Source of the DNA: Pedobacter sp. AK013
GTDB taxonomy: Bacteria > Bacteroidota > Bacteroidia > Sphingobacteriales > Sphingobacteriaceae
DNA: 64,000 bases
Direction of reading: 5' to 3'
Assembly (NCBI RefSeq): GCF_014205835.1
Contig: NZ_JACHCQ010000007.1
Coordinates: 1-64,000 of the forward strand
The notes beneath the pieces were generated by a model, which saw only the letters and a list, made by a program, of their open reading frames with translations, was not told where the DNA came from and did no database searches. Shown in pieces: positions 46,473 to 56,462 of this stretch. The position numbers and the translations under genes are program-made. Positions within the stretch are counted from its first letter, which is position 1. Every line of letters starts with the position of its first letter.

Positions 46473-47120
46473 ATGAATGAAAATCAGCGCTTAAAAAGAT
46501 TAATGGAGTTACTGCATTTTAAGACTCAAAAGGATTTTGCTGCTGCATTGAATATTCAACAGGGTTCTTTATCAGATATTTTAAGAGAAAGGGTTAATGT
46601 ATCTAACGCTATTAAAGATAAGCTAGAGATGAAATTCGACGTCAATTTAACCTGGCTTGAAGATGGAACCGGCGAACCGTTTTTCAAAAAGAAACCAGCC
46701 GTTGGCGAAAGCAAGGAGGGCGTACCTTACTTCGATATGAGTTTATCTGATGCGAAAGAGCTCATCGTAGAAGAGCAACGGGCAGAATACCTGGTAAATT
46801 ACCTCCCTTTTAACGATTGCACGGCCTACTTACCGGTTTATGGCGATAGCATGTACCCCAAATATGCCGCAGGCGAAATCATTGCGATAAAAGAAATTAC
46901 CAATTACGAAATTTTACAGTGGGGAGAAGCTTATGTGGTGATGACAGACGAAGACAGTAACAGTTTACGTACTATAAAATTAATTTTTCAACATGCTGAT
47001 AATAGCAAACTCATCCTCCGTTCTTCAAATCCAAATTTTAAAGGTGATACCGTCATCCGTAAAAAAAGCATCCAGGCACTTTATATTATTAAAGGAAAAA
47101 TTACCAGGAATATTATTTAA
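46473..47120 (+). CDS. XRE-type repressor with S24 (LexA-like) domain
   Basis: A 215-residue protein. Residues ~4-65 form a helix-turn-helix (FKTQKDFAAALNIQQGSLSDIL). The C-terminal part is an S24 peptidase fold with the serine in YGDSMYPKY (S126) and the lysine in LRTIK (K169). LexA and phage CI repressors use this pair to cleave themselves after RecA activation. No Ala-Gly or Cys-Gly cleavage bond is obvious in front (only V77-G78), so cleavage is uncertain. It is divergent from the four-repeat/HEPN operon and is its likely repressor. Confidence 0.85.
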   Translation: MNENQRLKRLMELLHFKTQKDFAAALNIQQGSLSDILRERVNVSNAIKDKLEMKFDVNLTWLEDGTGEPFFKKKPAVGESKEGVPYFDMSLSDAKELIVEEQRAEYLVNYLPFNDCTAYLPVYGDSMYPKYAAGEIIAIKEITNYEILQWGEAYVVMTDEDSNSLRTIKLIFQHADNSKLILRSSNPNFKGDTVIRKKSIQALYIIKGKITRNII

Positions 47121-47529
47121 AGATGGGTTAATTGGTTAATTGTTTAAACCAGTCAACTGTATATGCAAAATGTTTACTGGTTTTTTAATTGTAGGATTGC
47201 TAAATTGTTAGTCGCAAACTGCCAACTGAAAACGACCTACTGCAAACTAGATTCCGCGTTCATCATCTTAAATCAGCGGGAGAAAATATTAAAGAATTTT
47301 CCCCGCAGAGCACACAGATTTAAGCGCAGATTTAATTATTGATGTTATTTCAGCCCATACGTCCTCCTGAACTTGTTTCAGGATCTAACTTAGAGTGATT
47401 ATTTTCTGATTTATTTGCTTTGGAAACTGCCAACTGGAAACTGCCAACTGAAAACTAATCCCCCTTCTTTACTTTCCCTTTACACATCTTCACCGTATCT
47501 TTATATAATCAAAAAAAGAGGAAAGATAT
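47121..47529. other. 409-base region without a gene, with short repeats
   Basis: Contains the repeated unit AAACTGCCAACTG (47216-47228 and twice in 47424-47450) and a hairpin TCCTGAA/TTCAGGA (47365-47383). These are typical dispersed intergenic sequences. No promoter is recognised before msrA, although an AAAAAGAGGAAAG stretch near 47513-47525 provides its ribosome binding site. Confidence 0.5.
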
Positions 47530-48018
47530 ATGAATACTGAAAAAGCCATTCTTGCAGGCGGCTGCTTTTGGGGAGTAGAAGAACTGCTCCGTCATTACCC
47601 TGGCGTGATCTCAACAGTTGTTGGATACACTGGTGGCGATGTTCCCAATGCCACCTACCGGAACCATGGCACACATGCCGAAGCCATTGAAGTTATCTTT
47701 GATCCGACTATTTTAACCTACCGTAAATTATTGGAATATTTTTTCCAGATCCACGATCCAAGCACACGCAACAGGCAGGGAAATGACGTAGGTACATCTT
47801 ACCGATCGGCTATTTTTTATAACGGTGAAAATCAGAAAGAAACCGCTGAAACATTAATTGCCGAACTAGATGCTTCTGGTAAATGGCCAGGCAAAATTGT
47901 AACCGAGGTTGTGCCCAAAACCGATTTTTGGAACGCTGAGGAAGAACACCAGGATTATTTGCAGAAAAACCCCTACGGTTATACCTGCCACTTTGAAAGA
48001 CCAGACTGGAAATTATAA
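47530..48018 (+). CDS. msrA: Peptide-methionine (S)-S-oxide reductase MsrA
   Basis: A 162-residue enzyme that repairs methionine-S-sulfoxide in proteins and free form with thioredoxin. The active site GGCFWG (C12) lies at the N-terminus as expected; the later [20 protein letters not shown] and [12 protein letters not shown] segments fit. The enzyme lacks a signal peptide and so is cytoplasmic. It is monocistronic. No MsrB fusion is present. Confidence 0.95.
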   Translation: MNTEKAILAGGCFWGVEELLRHYPGVISTVVGYTGGDVPNATYRNHGTHAEAIEVIFDPTILTYRKLLEYFFQIHDPSTRNRQGNDVGTSYRSAIFYNGENQKETAETLIAELDASGKWPGKIVTEVVPKTDFWNAEEEHQDYLQKNPYGYTCHFERPDWKL

Positions 48019-48180
48019 ATAAGATCGTTATTTCGACTAATCCCCCTGATCCGCGTCCGCACAGACCACCTGGATTCTTAGAAAAGATTTATCCATTTCG
48101 TTGCACTTCAGGAAATGACGATATAGATTCATCTTCATTTCAATTGTGGAGAAATCCTCGATGTAATGTATAAAAACAAA

Positions 48181-48204
48181 ATGGTCTGTGAGGACACAGA
48201 CCAT
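48181..48204. terminator. Hairpin terminator ATGGTCTGTG...CACAGACCAT
   Basis: A 10-base perfect stem with an AGGA loop, preceded and followed by A/T-rich bases. A closely related hairpin (GGCCTGTG...TACAGACC) sits at 52695-52718 behind lysE, which suggests a family of such terminators in this genome. Confidence 0.55.
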
Positions 48205-48226
48205 GGAACAGATTTTGTCACGTTGA

Positions 48227-48274
48227 GCCTGTCGAAACGCCTTAGACAGCATTATTGCAAGTCCTTCGACAGGC
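48227..48274. repeat. Dispersed REP-like inverted repeat GCCTGTCGAA...TTCGACAGGC
   Basis: Two 10-base complementary arms, 28 bases apart, with the motif TTCGACAGGC-CAGGATGACA at its right. This looks like one of the dispersed intergenic repeats common in this group. Confidence 0.5.
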
Positions 48275-48332
48275 CCAGGATGACAGTTCTTATATCAATA
48301 CATCCTCTTCATTGTAGGGTAATAATAACCAA

Positions 48333-50774
48333 CTAATCATCATCGTCTTTTTTCTTCTTCTCGAGAATCACAAAAGCACTCCGCTTAGGCGCTGGCATTA
48401 CCGATTGCTCACCTTTAACCGATTTCCATATCACTTCGTTCAGGTCTAAATCCGGTGCAGAATCTTCTTTGGCAAAATTAAAGAGCTCAGAACGTTTGCT
48501 GCTTTCGTTAACAGCCACATTCCTGGTATCTAAATCAATAAGCGGCTGAATTACATTGTAAGGTGTAAAATCTGGTGTAGCCGTAAAACATTCGTATAAA
48601 GGCTTAGCGGCAGCATCATACTGGCTCATTGGTGGCAGGCCTAAAATGAGTTCCATTGTTCTTAAAAAACCCGAAGTAGAATACATGGTATGAACAGCTG
48701 TATTCCGCTTTACATAAGGGCCAATTACATAAGCTGGCGAACGGTGTGCATCAACATGATCGGGGCCATTCTGTGCATCGTCTTCCAAAATAAAAACAAC
48801 AGATTCTTTCCAGATTGGGCTGTGCGACAAATGCTCCAGAATACGACCAACAGCCAAGTCGTTATCGGCAACTGCAGCCTGTGGCGAGTATTTACCTTTT
48901 TTTTGCCCACTGGTATGATCGTTAGATATTCTTAAAGTATTAAATTGGGGCACACCCCCCGCAACTAATAACGAATCGAAATCGTGCTGCCAGGCATCAA
49001 CCCTTACCTGGTCTTTAATGTCTAGATCAAACCCTGGTGATGCAGCGCACATATGGCCCTGCAACGATTTTATATTGGCCTTGCCATAATCTCCAAATTC
49101 GCCATAACTGCGGTAGCTTACGCCTGCCCGCTGGCAATAATCCCATATAAAACCATTTTTGGGATAAGTAACCGGGCGCCCCCCCTCAAAGGTGGTGCTT
49201 CCGCCACGTGCGCCATAGCTGGTTGGCCAGGTTTTCTCCACTACATCTGTAGCATAAGCGGCCATGCTCCAGTTGTGCCCATCGGCACTTACCTCTGCAT
49301 CAACATAGAAATTATCGAGCAGTACATAATTTTCAGCAAAAGCATGCTGGTTAGGTGTAATTTTCCTGCCAAACAATGTTAATGTAGAATCGCCGTTTCC
49401 TTTTGGTATATCGCCAAGCACCTGATCGTAGGTTCTGTTTTCTTTAATAATATAAAAAACATGTTTAATGGGCGATTTTTCGTTCTGTTTGCGTGGAATA
49501 GGATTTCCAGCTTCACCATCGGCAGTTATTGCCCGCTTATCCGTAAAAGGTGTATTGGCATAAACCTGTTTGGTATATAATTTTAACTGCTCAGGTTTTG
49601 GTACATCAATAAAGGATAAAGTGCCTTTAAACAAGCCTGCAATATATTGTAGCCTGCTGTTGGCTGTACTTCCCATTTGGTAACCACTGTTATCTACCTT
49701 CGAGATGGGTTGTGGCCCCTTTGGGTTGGCCATAGAAGTATTGCCTTTGCCATTGGTAACCAAAATTTTATTGCCAACTACCTTAACACTTGTTGGGTAC
49801 CAGCCTACCGGAATAAAACCCTGACTCTGGCTTACCCCTGGTTTACTTACATCAAAAACAGCCAAACAATTGTTATCGGCATTGGCAATGTACAAAGTTT
49901 TCTCGTTGGCACTTAATGCCAGTCCATTGGTGGTAGAACCTGTTAACTGCGTGGCATAAAGCGTGGTGGCAATGGTTTCGATTACCTTATTGTTTACAGT
50001 ATTGATTACCGAAACCGTATTATCGTTGGCATTGGCTACAAATAAAATATTTCCTTTTTTATTAAGCAGAAGCTCATTTGGATGATCGCCAACTGGAATG
50101 CGCTGCAAAAGGCTTTCTGACGCCAGATCAACAACAGCTATAGATTTACCACCCCAGAGCGAAATATAAAGTTTGCTTTCATCTGCAGATAAAACACAGC
50201 TGTAGGCAATGGCAGGAAGCTGTATTTTTTTAATGATCTGCCTTTCAACCGGATTAATAATATACAAACTGCTGTCTTCTTTAGTTACAGTATATAATTT
50301 ACTGTTATTTTTATTGACCACAATCCCTGCCGGACTTATTTTTCCTTTTGGCCAAACCGGACCAAGTTTAATGGTGTCGCTTTTTACAAACTTATCATTC
50401 TGGATATTAAAATCTAAAATCCAGTTGTCGTTACCACCTGATGCATAAAGGTGTTTTTCATCTTTACTAAAAGCAATTCCGTACCACGATTTGGCTAGCA
50501 CCTTTTCGTCTATAATCCGTTCGGTTCTAGGATCGATAAGCTGCAGCGACTGTGTACTCTGACCGTTATTGGTTATAGCAAGGTACTTGCCCGAAACACT
50601 TAACTGCATATTTAAAGGCAGATCGCCCAATTGCAGGGAATGCCCCGCCGGACTTAATTTCCAACCATTGGGCAATAAAATTTGCTGGGTGCTTTCGTTT
50701 TTGCCAGGCCATTGTGCAAATCCTTTTTGGATGAACAGGAAGCCGAATAATATAAATAGGTATGATTTTTTCAT
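48333..50774 (-). CDS. YncE-like beta-propeller / alkaline phosphatase-family fusion
   Basis: An 813-residue exported protein (signal peptide ending GFAQ). Residues ~40-400 are a seven-blade YncE-like propeller (repeats such as NKLYTVTKEDSSLYIINP and GNILFVANANDNTVSVIN); residues ~430-760 are a phosphoesterase of the PF04185 type with KHVFYIIKENRTYDQVLGD near the metal site and FILEDDAQNGPDHVDAHRSP. This fused architecture is common in Bacteroidota. The substrate is unknown; release of phosphate from extracellular organic phosphates is the likely role. Followed upstream by an outer-membrane protein and a metallophosphoesterase in the same orientation. Confidence 0.85.
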   Translation of the reverse strand: MKKSYLFILFGFLFIQKGFAQWPGKNESTQQILLPNGWKLSPAGHSLQLGDLPLNMQLSVSGKYLAITNNGQSTQSLQLIDPRTERIIDEKVLAKSWYGIAFSKDEKHLYASGGNDNWILDFNIQNDKFVKSDTIKLGPVWPKGKISPAGIVVNKNNSKLYTVTKEDSSLYIINPVERQIIKKIQLPAIAYSCVLSADESKLYISLWGGKSIAVVDLASESLLQRIPVGDHPNELLLNKKGNILFVANANDNTVSVINTVNNKVIETIATTLYATQLTGSTTNGLALSANEKTLYIANADNNCLAVFDVSKPGVSQSQGFIPVGWYPTSVKVVGNKILVTNGKGNTSMANPKGPQPISKVDNSGYQMGSTANSRLQYIAGLFKGTLSFIDVPKPEQLKLYTKQVYANTPFTDKRAITADGEAGNPIPRKQNEKSPIKHVFYIIKENRTYDQVLGDIPKGNGDSTLTLFGRKITPNQHAFAENYVLLDNFYVDAEVSADGHNWSMAAYATDVVEKTWPTSYGARGGSTTFEGGRPVTYPKNGFIWDYCQRAGVSYRSYGEFGDYGKANIKSLQGHMCAASPGFDLDIKDQVRVDAWQHDFDSLLVAGGVPQFNTLRISNDHTSGQKKGKYSPQAAVADNDLAVGRILEHLSHSPIWKESVVFILEDDAQNGPDHVDAHRSPAYVIGPYVKRNTAVHTMYSTSGFLRTMELILGLPPMSQYDAAAKPLYECFTATPDFTPYNVIQPLIDLDTRNVAVNESSKRSELFNFAKEDSAPDLDLNEVIWKSVKGEQSVMPAPKRSAFVILEKKKKDDDD

Positions 50775-50796
50775 TTTCTTAAATCAAAGAGCAGCT

Positions 50797-51636
50797 TTAG
50801 CGGTGAAGATTAAAATTAACAAGAGCCCTGATAGTATAGCCATTACCTGAGGCGACAGAACCGATTTCGCGTATCGCTGCAGGAGAAGTAACCTGGCTCC
50901 GCGTAGCGTAAAACACCGGCCCTCCGGAAATAGAGAACGAAAGTTTCGAATGGTTTGGTTCCAGATTGATTGATGGCCCGATCATTACCTTTGCGCCACC
51001 TTCTGCTTCATCCTTTTCCCAAAAGCCTTCTAAATCTTGTCCTAAGGCCTCGAAGCCAAGATATAAAACGTTAGTAACACGATGCTGATAACCAAAACTG
51101 CTAATAAAATCGAGCTTATCCCTGGTTTTATTAAAAGCTTTTTCGAAACGAAGGTTACCCGCCATTCTCCAGTTAGTCTGATCAAATGAAGCGGTAATAC
51201 GGCTAATCGCCGAACCAACACTCGACCAATCTCTGCTTAAACCTAAACCTGCGCCTAACCTAAAACCAGTTATGCCTTTACCGCCCACTAAATCCCTGAT
51301 CACTTCAGCCTGTTGCGCAGAGGTTACACCACCTGAATTTGCAAAACCAATTGCTGCTGTGGCATACAAGGTTAATCTGCTACCTAAATATCCTTTAACA
51401 CCAAACTGTTGTCCTAAGCCATCATAACCGAATTGCCCATTGGTTCTTTCACCATAACTTCCTGAATAATGAATATTCCAACGGGGATTTTCTGCGGTTA
51501 AGGTGTTCAGCGAAAACATAAAGGGCTGAGCAGCATCAGTTCCCGTTTTGATTTCAGATGTGATCTCACTTATTTTCTGTGCTGCACAGTTTAAAACGGC
51601 ACCAGCAAAAACGAGCATCAAAAATGTCTTTTTCAT
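50797..51636 (-). CDS. Predicted outer-membrane beta-barrel protein
   Basis: A ~279-residue protein with a signal peptide (ending NCAAQ) and alternating hydrophobic-polar strands throughout, ending in VNFNLHR, which is the type of C-terminus found in barrels. No domain name can be given. I chose ATG 51636, as the open frame to 51666 has no signal sequence. It lies between the phosphatase fusion and the metallophosphoesterase, with 13 bases to the latter gene, so they probably form an operon. Confidence 0.6.
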   Translation of the reverse strand: MKKTFLMLVFAGAVLNCAAQKISEITSEIKTGTDAAQPFMFSLNTLTAENPRWNIHYSGSYGERTNGQFGYDGLGQQFGVKGYLGSRLTLYATAAIGFANSGGVTSAQQAEVIRDLVGGKGITGFRLGAGLGLSRDWSSVGSAISRITASFDQTNWRMAGNLRFEKAFNKTRDKLDFISSFGYQHRVTNVLYLGFEALGQDLEGFWEKDEAEGGAKVMIGPSINLEPNHSKLSFSISGGPVFYATRSQVTSPAAIREIGSVASGNGYTIRALVNFNLHR

Positions 51637-51649
51637 TTCTAAACTATCA

Positions 51650-52492
51650 TTAAAATTTCGTTTCATTTAACAATGGCGATCCACTTGCATTTACCTGGTA
51701 AGTTTGGATCTTATCATTTTCATCTACCTCTACTATCCGGTAGCCTTTATAAGCTGTGCCCCAGTTTCCACCTATGTGCGCATCGAAAAAATGAGGGAGT
51801 TTATCTGTATAAAAAACAGCATCAAGACTGTGGTCGTGCCCATGGAATACTGCTTTTACATTTGGATAGCGATGTAGCAGCTTAATCGTATCCGGACATT
51901 CTACAAAAGGGCTTTCGGGCACCCAAAAATGAGGGGGGATATGCAATACTACAAACACCGTTTTTAAATCTTTGAACTTATCTAGTTCCTGCTTTAAAAA
52001 ATCGTTGTTCGGGCACAGATAGGCGCCTTTGGTATCCGAAGTGTTGGCCAAAACAAAACCTACTCCATTTTTTTCGAAAGAAAAATTATCCTCATAGCCG
52101 AAAACCGATTTCCAGAGCGGGGTATCTGCATGGTCGTGGTTGCCGGGCACTGCATAAAAAGGAACTTTTAAACGGTCGTAATAATCTTTTTTTACTTCTT
52201 TCAGTAATTCAGGTCTGTCATGTACCAGATCGCCATTGATAATTACAAAATTCAACGGATTTTGATCATGTGCCTGGTTAAGCCATTTTACAATATTGTC
52301 GTGGTGAAGCTTATACTCCGTTCCGGGTTGCCCATAATGTCCATCGGAAGCAATGGCGAAACGCAATTTAGGTGCTTTGCCCGATCTGGCAAGTGCAGTG
52401 TGTTCTTCAGCAAATGAAGAAAGAACCGGAGAAATACTGGCCACTACAGCAGCAGCCAAACTATTTTTCAGAAAAAACCGTCTGTTAGACAT
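51650..52492 (-). CDS. Exported calcineurin-like metallophosphoesterase
   Basis: A 280-residue enzyme with a twin-arginine-like signal (SNRRFFLKNS start, hydrophobic stretch to SSFAEE). The family motifs are all present: ASDGHYG (D-x-H), INGDLVHD, PGNHDHAD and FHGHDHS, giving the two-metal site. It is probably a periplasmic phosphodiesterase or phosphatase. The signal suggests folding in the cytoplasm before export. It is first in the three-gene phosphatase cluster. Confidence 0.87.
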   Translation of the reverse strand: MSNRRFFLKNSLAAAVVASISPVLSSFAEEHTALARSGKAPKLRFAIASDGHYGQPGTEYKLHHDNIVKWLNQAHDQNPLNFVIINGDLVHDRPELLKEVKKDYYDRLKVPFYAVPGNHDHADTPLWKSVFGYEDNFSFEKNGVGFVLANTSDTKGAYLCPNNDFLKQELDKFKDLKTVFVVLHIPPHFWVPESPFVECPDTIKLLHRYPNVKAVFHGHDHSLDAVFYTDKLPHFFDAHIGGNWGTAYKGYRIVEVDENDKIQTYQVNASGSPLLNETKF

Positions 52493-52694
52493 AAGGATAA
52501 GATATGTTTTGTATCAAAGCCCAATATTAGCTTGATCAGGCTTCTTAAACATAAATTTAATGTTATGATTAGGTTAACTGAAGCATATCTATGTATCAAT
52601 TTTATAACAGAGAGATGGCCTAGCGCGTTTCCCGCTGATCACGCAAATTCCGCTGATGATATTTATTGATCTGCGTTGTCACAGATCGAAATAA

Positions 52695-52718
52695 AAGGCC
52701 TGTGAAGGTACAGACCTT
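52695..52718. terminator. Terminator behind lysE
   Basis: AAGGCCTGTG and TACAGACCTT form an imperfect stem with an AAGG loop. It follows the lysE-like stop on the minus strand, within 10 bases of it. Confidence 0.55.
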
Positions 52719-52726
52719 GGATAAGG

Positions 52727-53380
52727 TTAAAGAATAACAATAGCCTGTTTTACGACCAGATAAGCCGCTAGTGCAAATAAAAATATCGCAATTGATTTAT
52801 TGATAATCAGGCTGCTCAAGGCAAATTTTTCCTGAATATAAGTGGCAAAATGTGCATACAGATAAAGTGCCAGAGAAGATCCTACTCCAGAGCCTAAACT
52901 AAAAATCACCAGCGATAAATAATCCGTTTCAATCCATTGGTGTAAAATAACATAGTTACCAAAAAACAACCAGAAAGGAATCTGAACCGGGTTTAACACC
53001 CCTAAAATTAATCCATACAAAACACTTCCGCTACGTTTATCCTCTTTTGCATTACTGGTTTTAGGCACTTTTTTGCGGTTTTTCCAGGTAATGGTTCCCA
53101 TCACCAAAAACATCACAATCATAAAACAATCCACCAAAGTGCTTAAGCGAACTTCACTTACGGCCTCATTCGGATTAATATCACTCATGGCCCAGCGAGC
53201 AAAACGCATCATACCGAAAGTAAAAAACACTTCTACGCAGGAGAAAGATAAAATAAAATACCAAACCTGCCGCATGCCTTTATTAATAGCGAGCTGTGCA
53301 ACGGTAAGGTTAATATTACCCGGGGGAATATAGCCCATGGCATTGAGAATGATGCCGATGAAAAACGTTAGAAAAAGCAT
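52727..53380 (-). CDS. LysE-family amino acid exporter
   Basis: A 217-residue membrane protein with about six hydrophobic segments. It starts with IILNAMGYIPPGNINLTVAQ, similar to the family start (GxxPGP), and has the WFLFFGNYVILH-type middle segment with a proline (NPVQIPFWLF). LysE exporters remove excess amino acids or derivatives. The gene begins 8 bases after the uvrA stop, so it is co-transcribed with uvrA, which is unusual for this function. Substrate unknown. Confidence 0.75.
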   Translation of the reverse strand: MLFLTFFIGIILNAMGYIPPGNINLTVAQLAINKGMRQVWYFILSFSCVEVFFTFGMMRFARWAMSDINPNEAVSEVRLSTLVDCFMIVMFLVMGTITWKNRKKVPKTSNAKEDKRSGSVLYGLILGVLNPVQIPFWLFFGNYVILHQWIETDYLSLVIFSLGSGVGSSLALYLYAHFATYIQEKFALSSLIINKSIAIFLFALAAYLVVKQAIVIL

Positions 53381-53388
53381 TGCCGAAA

Positions 53389-56202
53389 TTATGGATTTAA
53401 ATTTAAATGCGCAGCCAAATATTTTCCGGTGTACGAATTTTCTACTTTAACCAGCTCTTCGGGTATACCTTCAAACACTACATTACCGCCACCATCACCA
53501 CCTTCAGGACCAATATCGATCACCCAATCGGCACATTTAATCATATCCATATTGTGTTCAATCACCAAAATGGTATTGCCCTGTTCAATAAGTGTATTTA
53601 ATGCTTTCAAGAGCTTTTTAATATCATGAAAATGCAGGCCGGTAGTTGGCTCATCGAAGATAAACAGCGTTTTATTGGCATTATTACCTTTAATTAAAAA
53701 CGAAGCTAATTTAATACGTTGCGCCTCGCCGCCCGATAAGGTATTAGAAGATTGGCCTAAATGTACATAGCCCAAACCAACATCAACCAATGGATTTAAT
53801 TTATGGAGTATCTTCTGCTCATCCTTAAAAAACTCAACCGCCTCTTCAATGGTCATATCCAAAATTTCAGATACGTTTTTCTCCTTGTAAGTTACATCTA
53901 AAACCTGTTGTTTAAAACGTTTACCATTACAGGCTTCGCAAGGCAGGTAAATATCGGCCATAAACTGCATTTCGATCTTTACTTCACCCTCACCCTGGCA
54001 AACATCGCAACGGCCACCCTCTACATTGAAAGAGAAAGCAGCTGGTTTTAAGCCCGCAGCTTTTGCTGATGCCAGACCCGAAAACAGCACCCGGATATCA
54101 TCCCAGGCTTTAACATAGGTAACCGGATTAGAGCGGCTCGAACGGCCAATCGGGTTCTGATCAACCATTTCTACAGCACTTACCAGATCGTAGTTGCCAA
54201 AAATGCCATCATAAGCACCAGTTTGTTCGCCGGCATAGTTTCCTATTGCTTTTTGTAAAGCCGGATATAAAATCTTTTTAACCAAACTGGTTTTTCCAGA
54301 GCCCGAAACTCCACTTACTGCGGTAAATACCCCTAGCGGAAATTTAACATCTATATTTTGCAGGTTGTTTTCCCTAGCTCCTTTAATCAGAATATGGTCT
54401 TTCCATTTCCGTCGTTTCTCCGGAATGACAATTTTTTCTATTCCAGATAGGTACCTGCCTGTTAAACTATTTTTATCTTTTAAAATCTCCTCGTAATGAC
54501 CACTAAAAACCAAATTACCACCATGGGTACCGGCCTCCGGACCAATATCGATAATGTAATCGGCTGCACGCATCATTTCCTCTTCGTGCTCTACCACCAA
54601 AACGGTATTGCCTACATTACGGAGCGAAATCAACACTTCAATCAGCTTGTTCGTATCGCGCGGGTGTAATCCGATACTTGGCTCATCCAAAACATAAATA
54701 GAGCCCACCAAACTACTTCCCAAAGAAGTTGCGAGGTTAATCCTTTGCGATTCTCCCCCCGATAAAGTATTCGATAAACGGTTTAAGGTAAGGTAACCTA
54801 AACCTACATTGTTTAAATATAGAAAACGGTTATCAATCTCAGCCAGCAAACGTTTGGCAATTTTGGCATCGTTGGTATTTAATTTCAGCTCTTTAAAGAA
54901 AACCAGGGCTTTGGCCAAAGGCATCAGCACCACATCAATAATCGATTTTTCAGCAATCTTTACATAAGAGGCATCTTTACGTAAACGCGAACCTTTACAA
55001 TCAGGACAAGTAGTTTTGCCCCGGTAGCGCGATAGCATTACCCGGTACTGTATTTTATAGGTCTGCTCTTCCAGCTCTTTAAAAAAAGCATCTAAACCGG
55101 CAAAGTATTTATTTCCGGTCCAAAGTAACTGCTGTTCCGTTTCTGTTAAGGCGCTATAAGGCCTGTGGATCGGGAATTCGAATTTCGGGGCAGCTTTAAT
55201 AAAATTCTGCAACCATACATTCATTTTTTCGCCGCGCCAAGGGGCAATAGCATTATCGTAAATACTTTTGCTCTTATCAGGAATAACCAGATCTTCATCA
55301 ATACCGATTACGTTTCCATAACCTTCGCAGCGTTTACAGGCGCCATAAGGATTGTTAAAAGAGAAAAAATTTGGTGTAGGTGTTTCGAATTTTATTCCAT
55401 CCAGTTCAAAACGGTCGCTAAAATGTTTCGTTTTACCCTGAGCCTCTACATAACAGTCGCCCTTACCTTCAAAAAAAGCAGTCTGTGCAGAATCGGCCAG
55501 TCTACTTAATGTTTCTTCTTCCTGGTTGGTTACAATACGATCAATCAGGATCTGAACGGTCTTATCATCTGTAAGTGCTGCATCTTTAAAATCAGCATCG
55601 TCTAAAACAGCTTCTATCTTTTCTATTTTATCATTGATCAGAACGCGTAAAAATCCTTTCTGTAATAAAATAGCCAGTTCTTCTTTAATCGTACGGTTGT
55701 TATGCGGATATAACGGGCAAAAAATCGTTACCGTTGTATCCTCAGGCATGGCATTTACATAATCTACCACCGAGCTTACCGAATCCTTTCTCACTTCTTT
55801 GCCCGAAACTGGCGAAATGGTTTTCCCTATACGCGAGAAAAGCAGTTTCAGATAATCGTAAATTTCAGTCGAGGTACCAACGGTAGAACGTGGGTTGGAA
55901 GTAATAACCTTTTGTTCGATGGCAATTGCCGGAGCAATACCTTTAATATAATCAACATCGGGTTTATTCATCCTGCCCATAAACTGACGGGCGTACGAAG
56001 ATAAACTTTCTACATATCGGCGTTGCCCTTCTGCATATAAAGTATCAAATGCAAGTGAAGATTTCCCCGAACCAGACATACCTGTTACCACCACAAGTTT
56101 ATTTTTTGGAATGGCAACATCGATGTTTTTTAGGTTGTGCACACGGGCACCTTTTATGATAATATTTTTATGTGGATCTTTTTCGGCCTCTTTTTTGCTC
56201 AT
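53389..56202 (-). CDS. uvrA: Excinuclease ABC subunit A (UvrA)
   Basis: A 937-residue DNA-damage recognition ATPase. Two ABC cassettes are visible: P-loops GMSGSGKSS and GVSGSGKTS, with signature LSGGESQRI and LSGGEAQRI, and Walker B DEPSIGL and DEPTTGL. Zinc cysteines occur as CKRC, CPDC and CDVC/CEAC. UvrA finds bulky lesions with UvrB. Length and start are normal. A TATTTTTG promoter box and a hairpin lie upstream. No LexA-like box is recognised by eye. Confidence 0.95.
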   Translation of the reverse strand: MSKKEAEKDPHKNIIIKGARVHNLKNIDVAIPKNKLVVVTGMSGSGKSSLAFDTLYAEGQRRYVESLSSYARQFMGRMNKPDVDYIKGIAPAIAIEQKVITSNPRSTVGTSTEIYDYLKLLFSRIGKTISPVSGKEVRKDSVSSVVDYVNAMPEDTTVTIFCPLYPHNNRTIKEELAILLQKGFLRVLINDKIEKIEAVLDDADFKDAALTDDKTVQILIDRIVTNQEEETLSRLADSAQTAFFEGKGDCYVEAQGKTKHFSDRFELDGIKFETPTPNFFSFNNPYGACKRCEGYGNVIGIDEDLVIPDKSKSIYDNAIAPWRGEKMNVWLQNFIKAAPKFEFPIHRPYSALTETEQQLLWTGNKYFAGLDAFFKELEEQTYKIQYRVMLSRYRGKTTCPDCKGSRLRKDASYVKIAEKSIIDVVLMPLAKALVFFKELKLNTNDAKIAKRLLAEIDNRFLYLNNVGLGYLTLNRLSNTLSGGESQRINLATSLGSSLVGSIYVLDEPSIGLHPRDTNKLIEVLISLRNVGNTVLVVEHEEEMMRAADYIIDIGPEAGTHGGNLVFSGHYEEILKDKNSLTGRYLSGIEKIVIPEKRRKWKDHILIKGARENNLQNIDVKFPLGVFTAVSGVSGSGKTSLVKKILYPALQKAIGNYAGEQTGAYDGIFGNYDLVSAVEMVDQNPIGRSSRSNPVTYVKAWDDIRVLFSGLASAKAAGLKPAAFSFNVEGGRCDVCQGEGEVKIEMQFMADIYLPCEACNGKRFKQQVLDVTYKEKNVSEILDMTIEEAVEFFKDEQKILHKLNPLVDVGLGYVHLGQSSNTLSGGEAQRIKLASFLIKGNNANKTLFIFDEPTTGLHFHDIKKLLKALNTLIEQGNTILVIEHNMDMIKCADWVIDIGPEGGDGGGNVVFEGIPEELVKVENSYTGKYLAAHLNLNP

Positions 56203-56226
56203 GTATAGTAACGAATATAAATATAT

Positions 56227-56268
56227 AACCCTACAATGTTGCTAGGGTTTTAAGAACATACAAAAATA
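56227..56268 (-). promoter_or_regulatory. uvrA promoter (TATTTTTG) with leader hairpin
   Basis: The minus strand reads TATTTTTG at 56261-56268, fitting TAnnTTTG. Between this box and the start codon a 7-base perfect hairpin AACCCTA/TAGGGTT (56227-56249) would be at the start of the message, in the 5' leader. It may affect translation or protect the mRNA. Confidence 0.5.
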
Positions 56269-56462
56269 GGGTACTGAGACGGTTAATTTATTTTTTAACA
56301 TTTTATTTTTTGTTTTTTGATAAAAAAATAACTTTCTTTGAACATTAACAACCTCAAAACCAAACTAACACATATCAAAAAACATAGGAGAGCAGCTATA
56401 GAAATTAAACATCTACAAATTAATTTTTAGCAAATAGTACGGGATTTAGTGTAGGTAAACCT

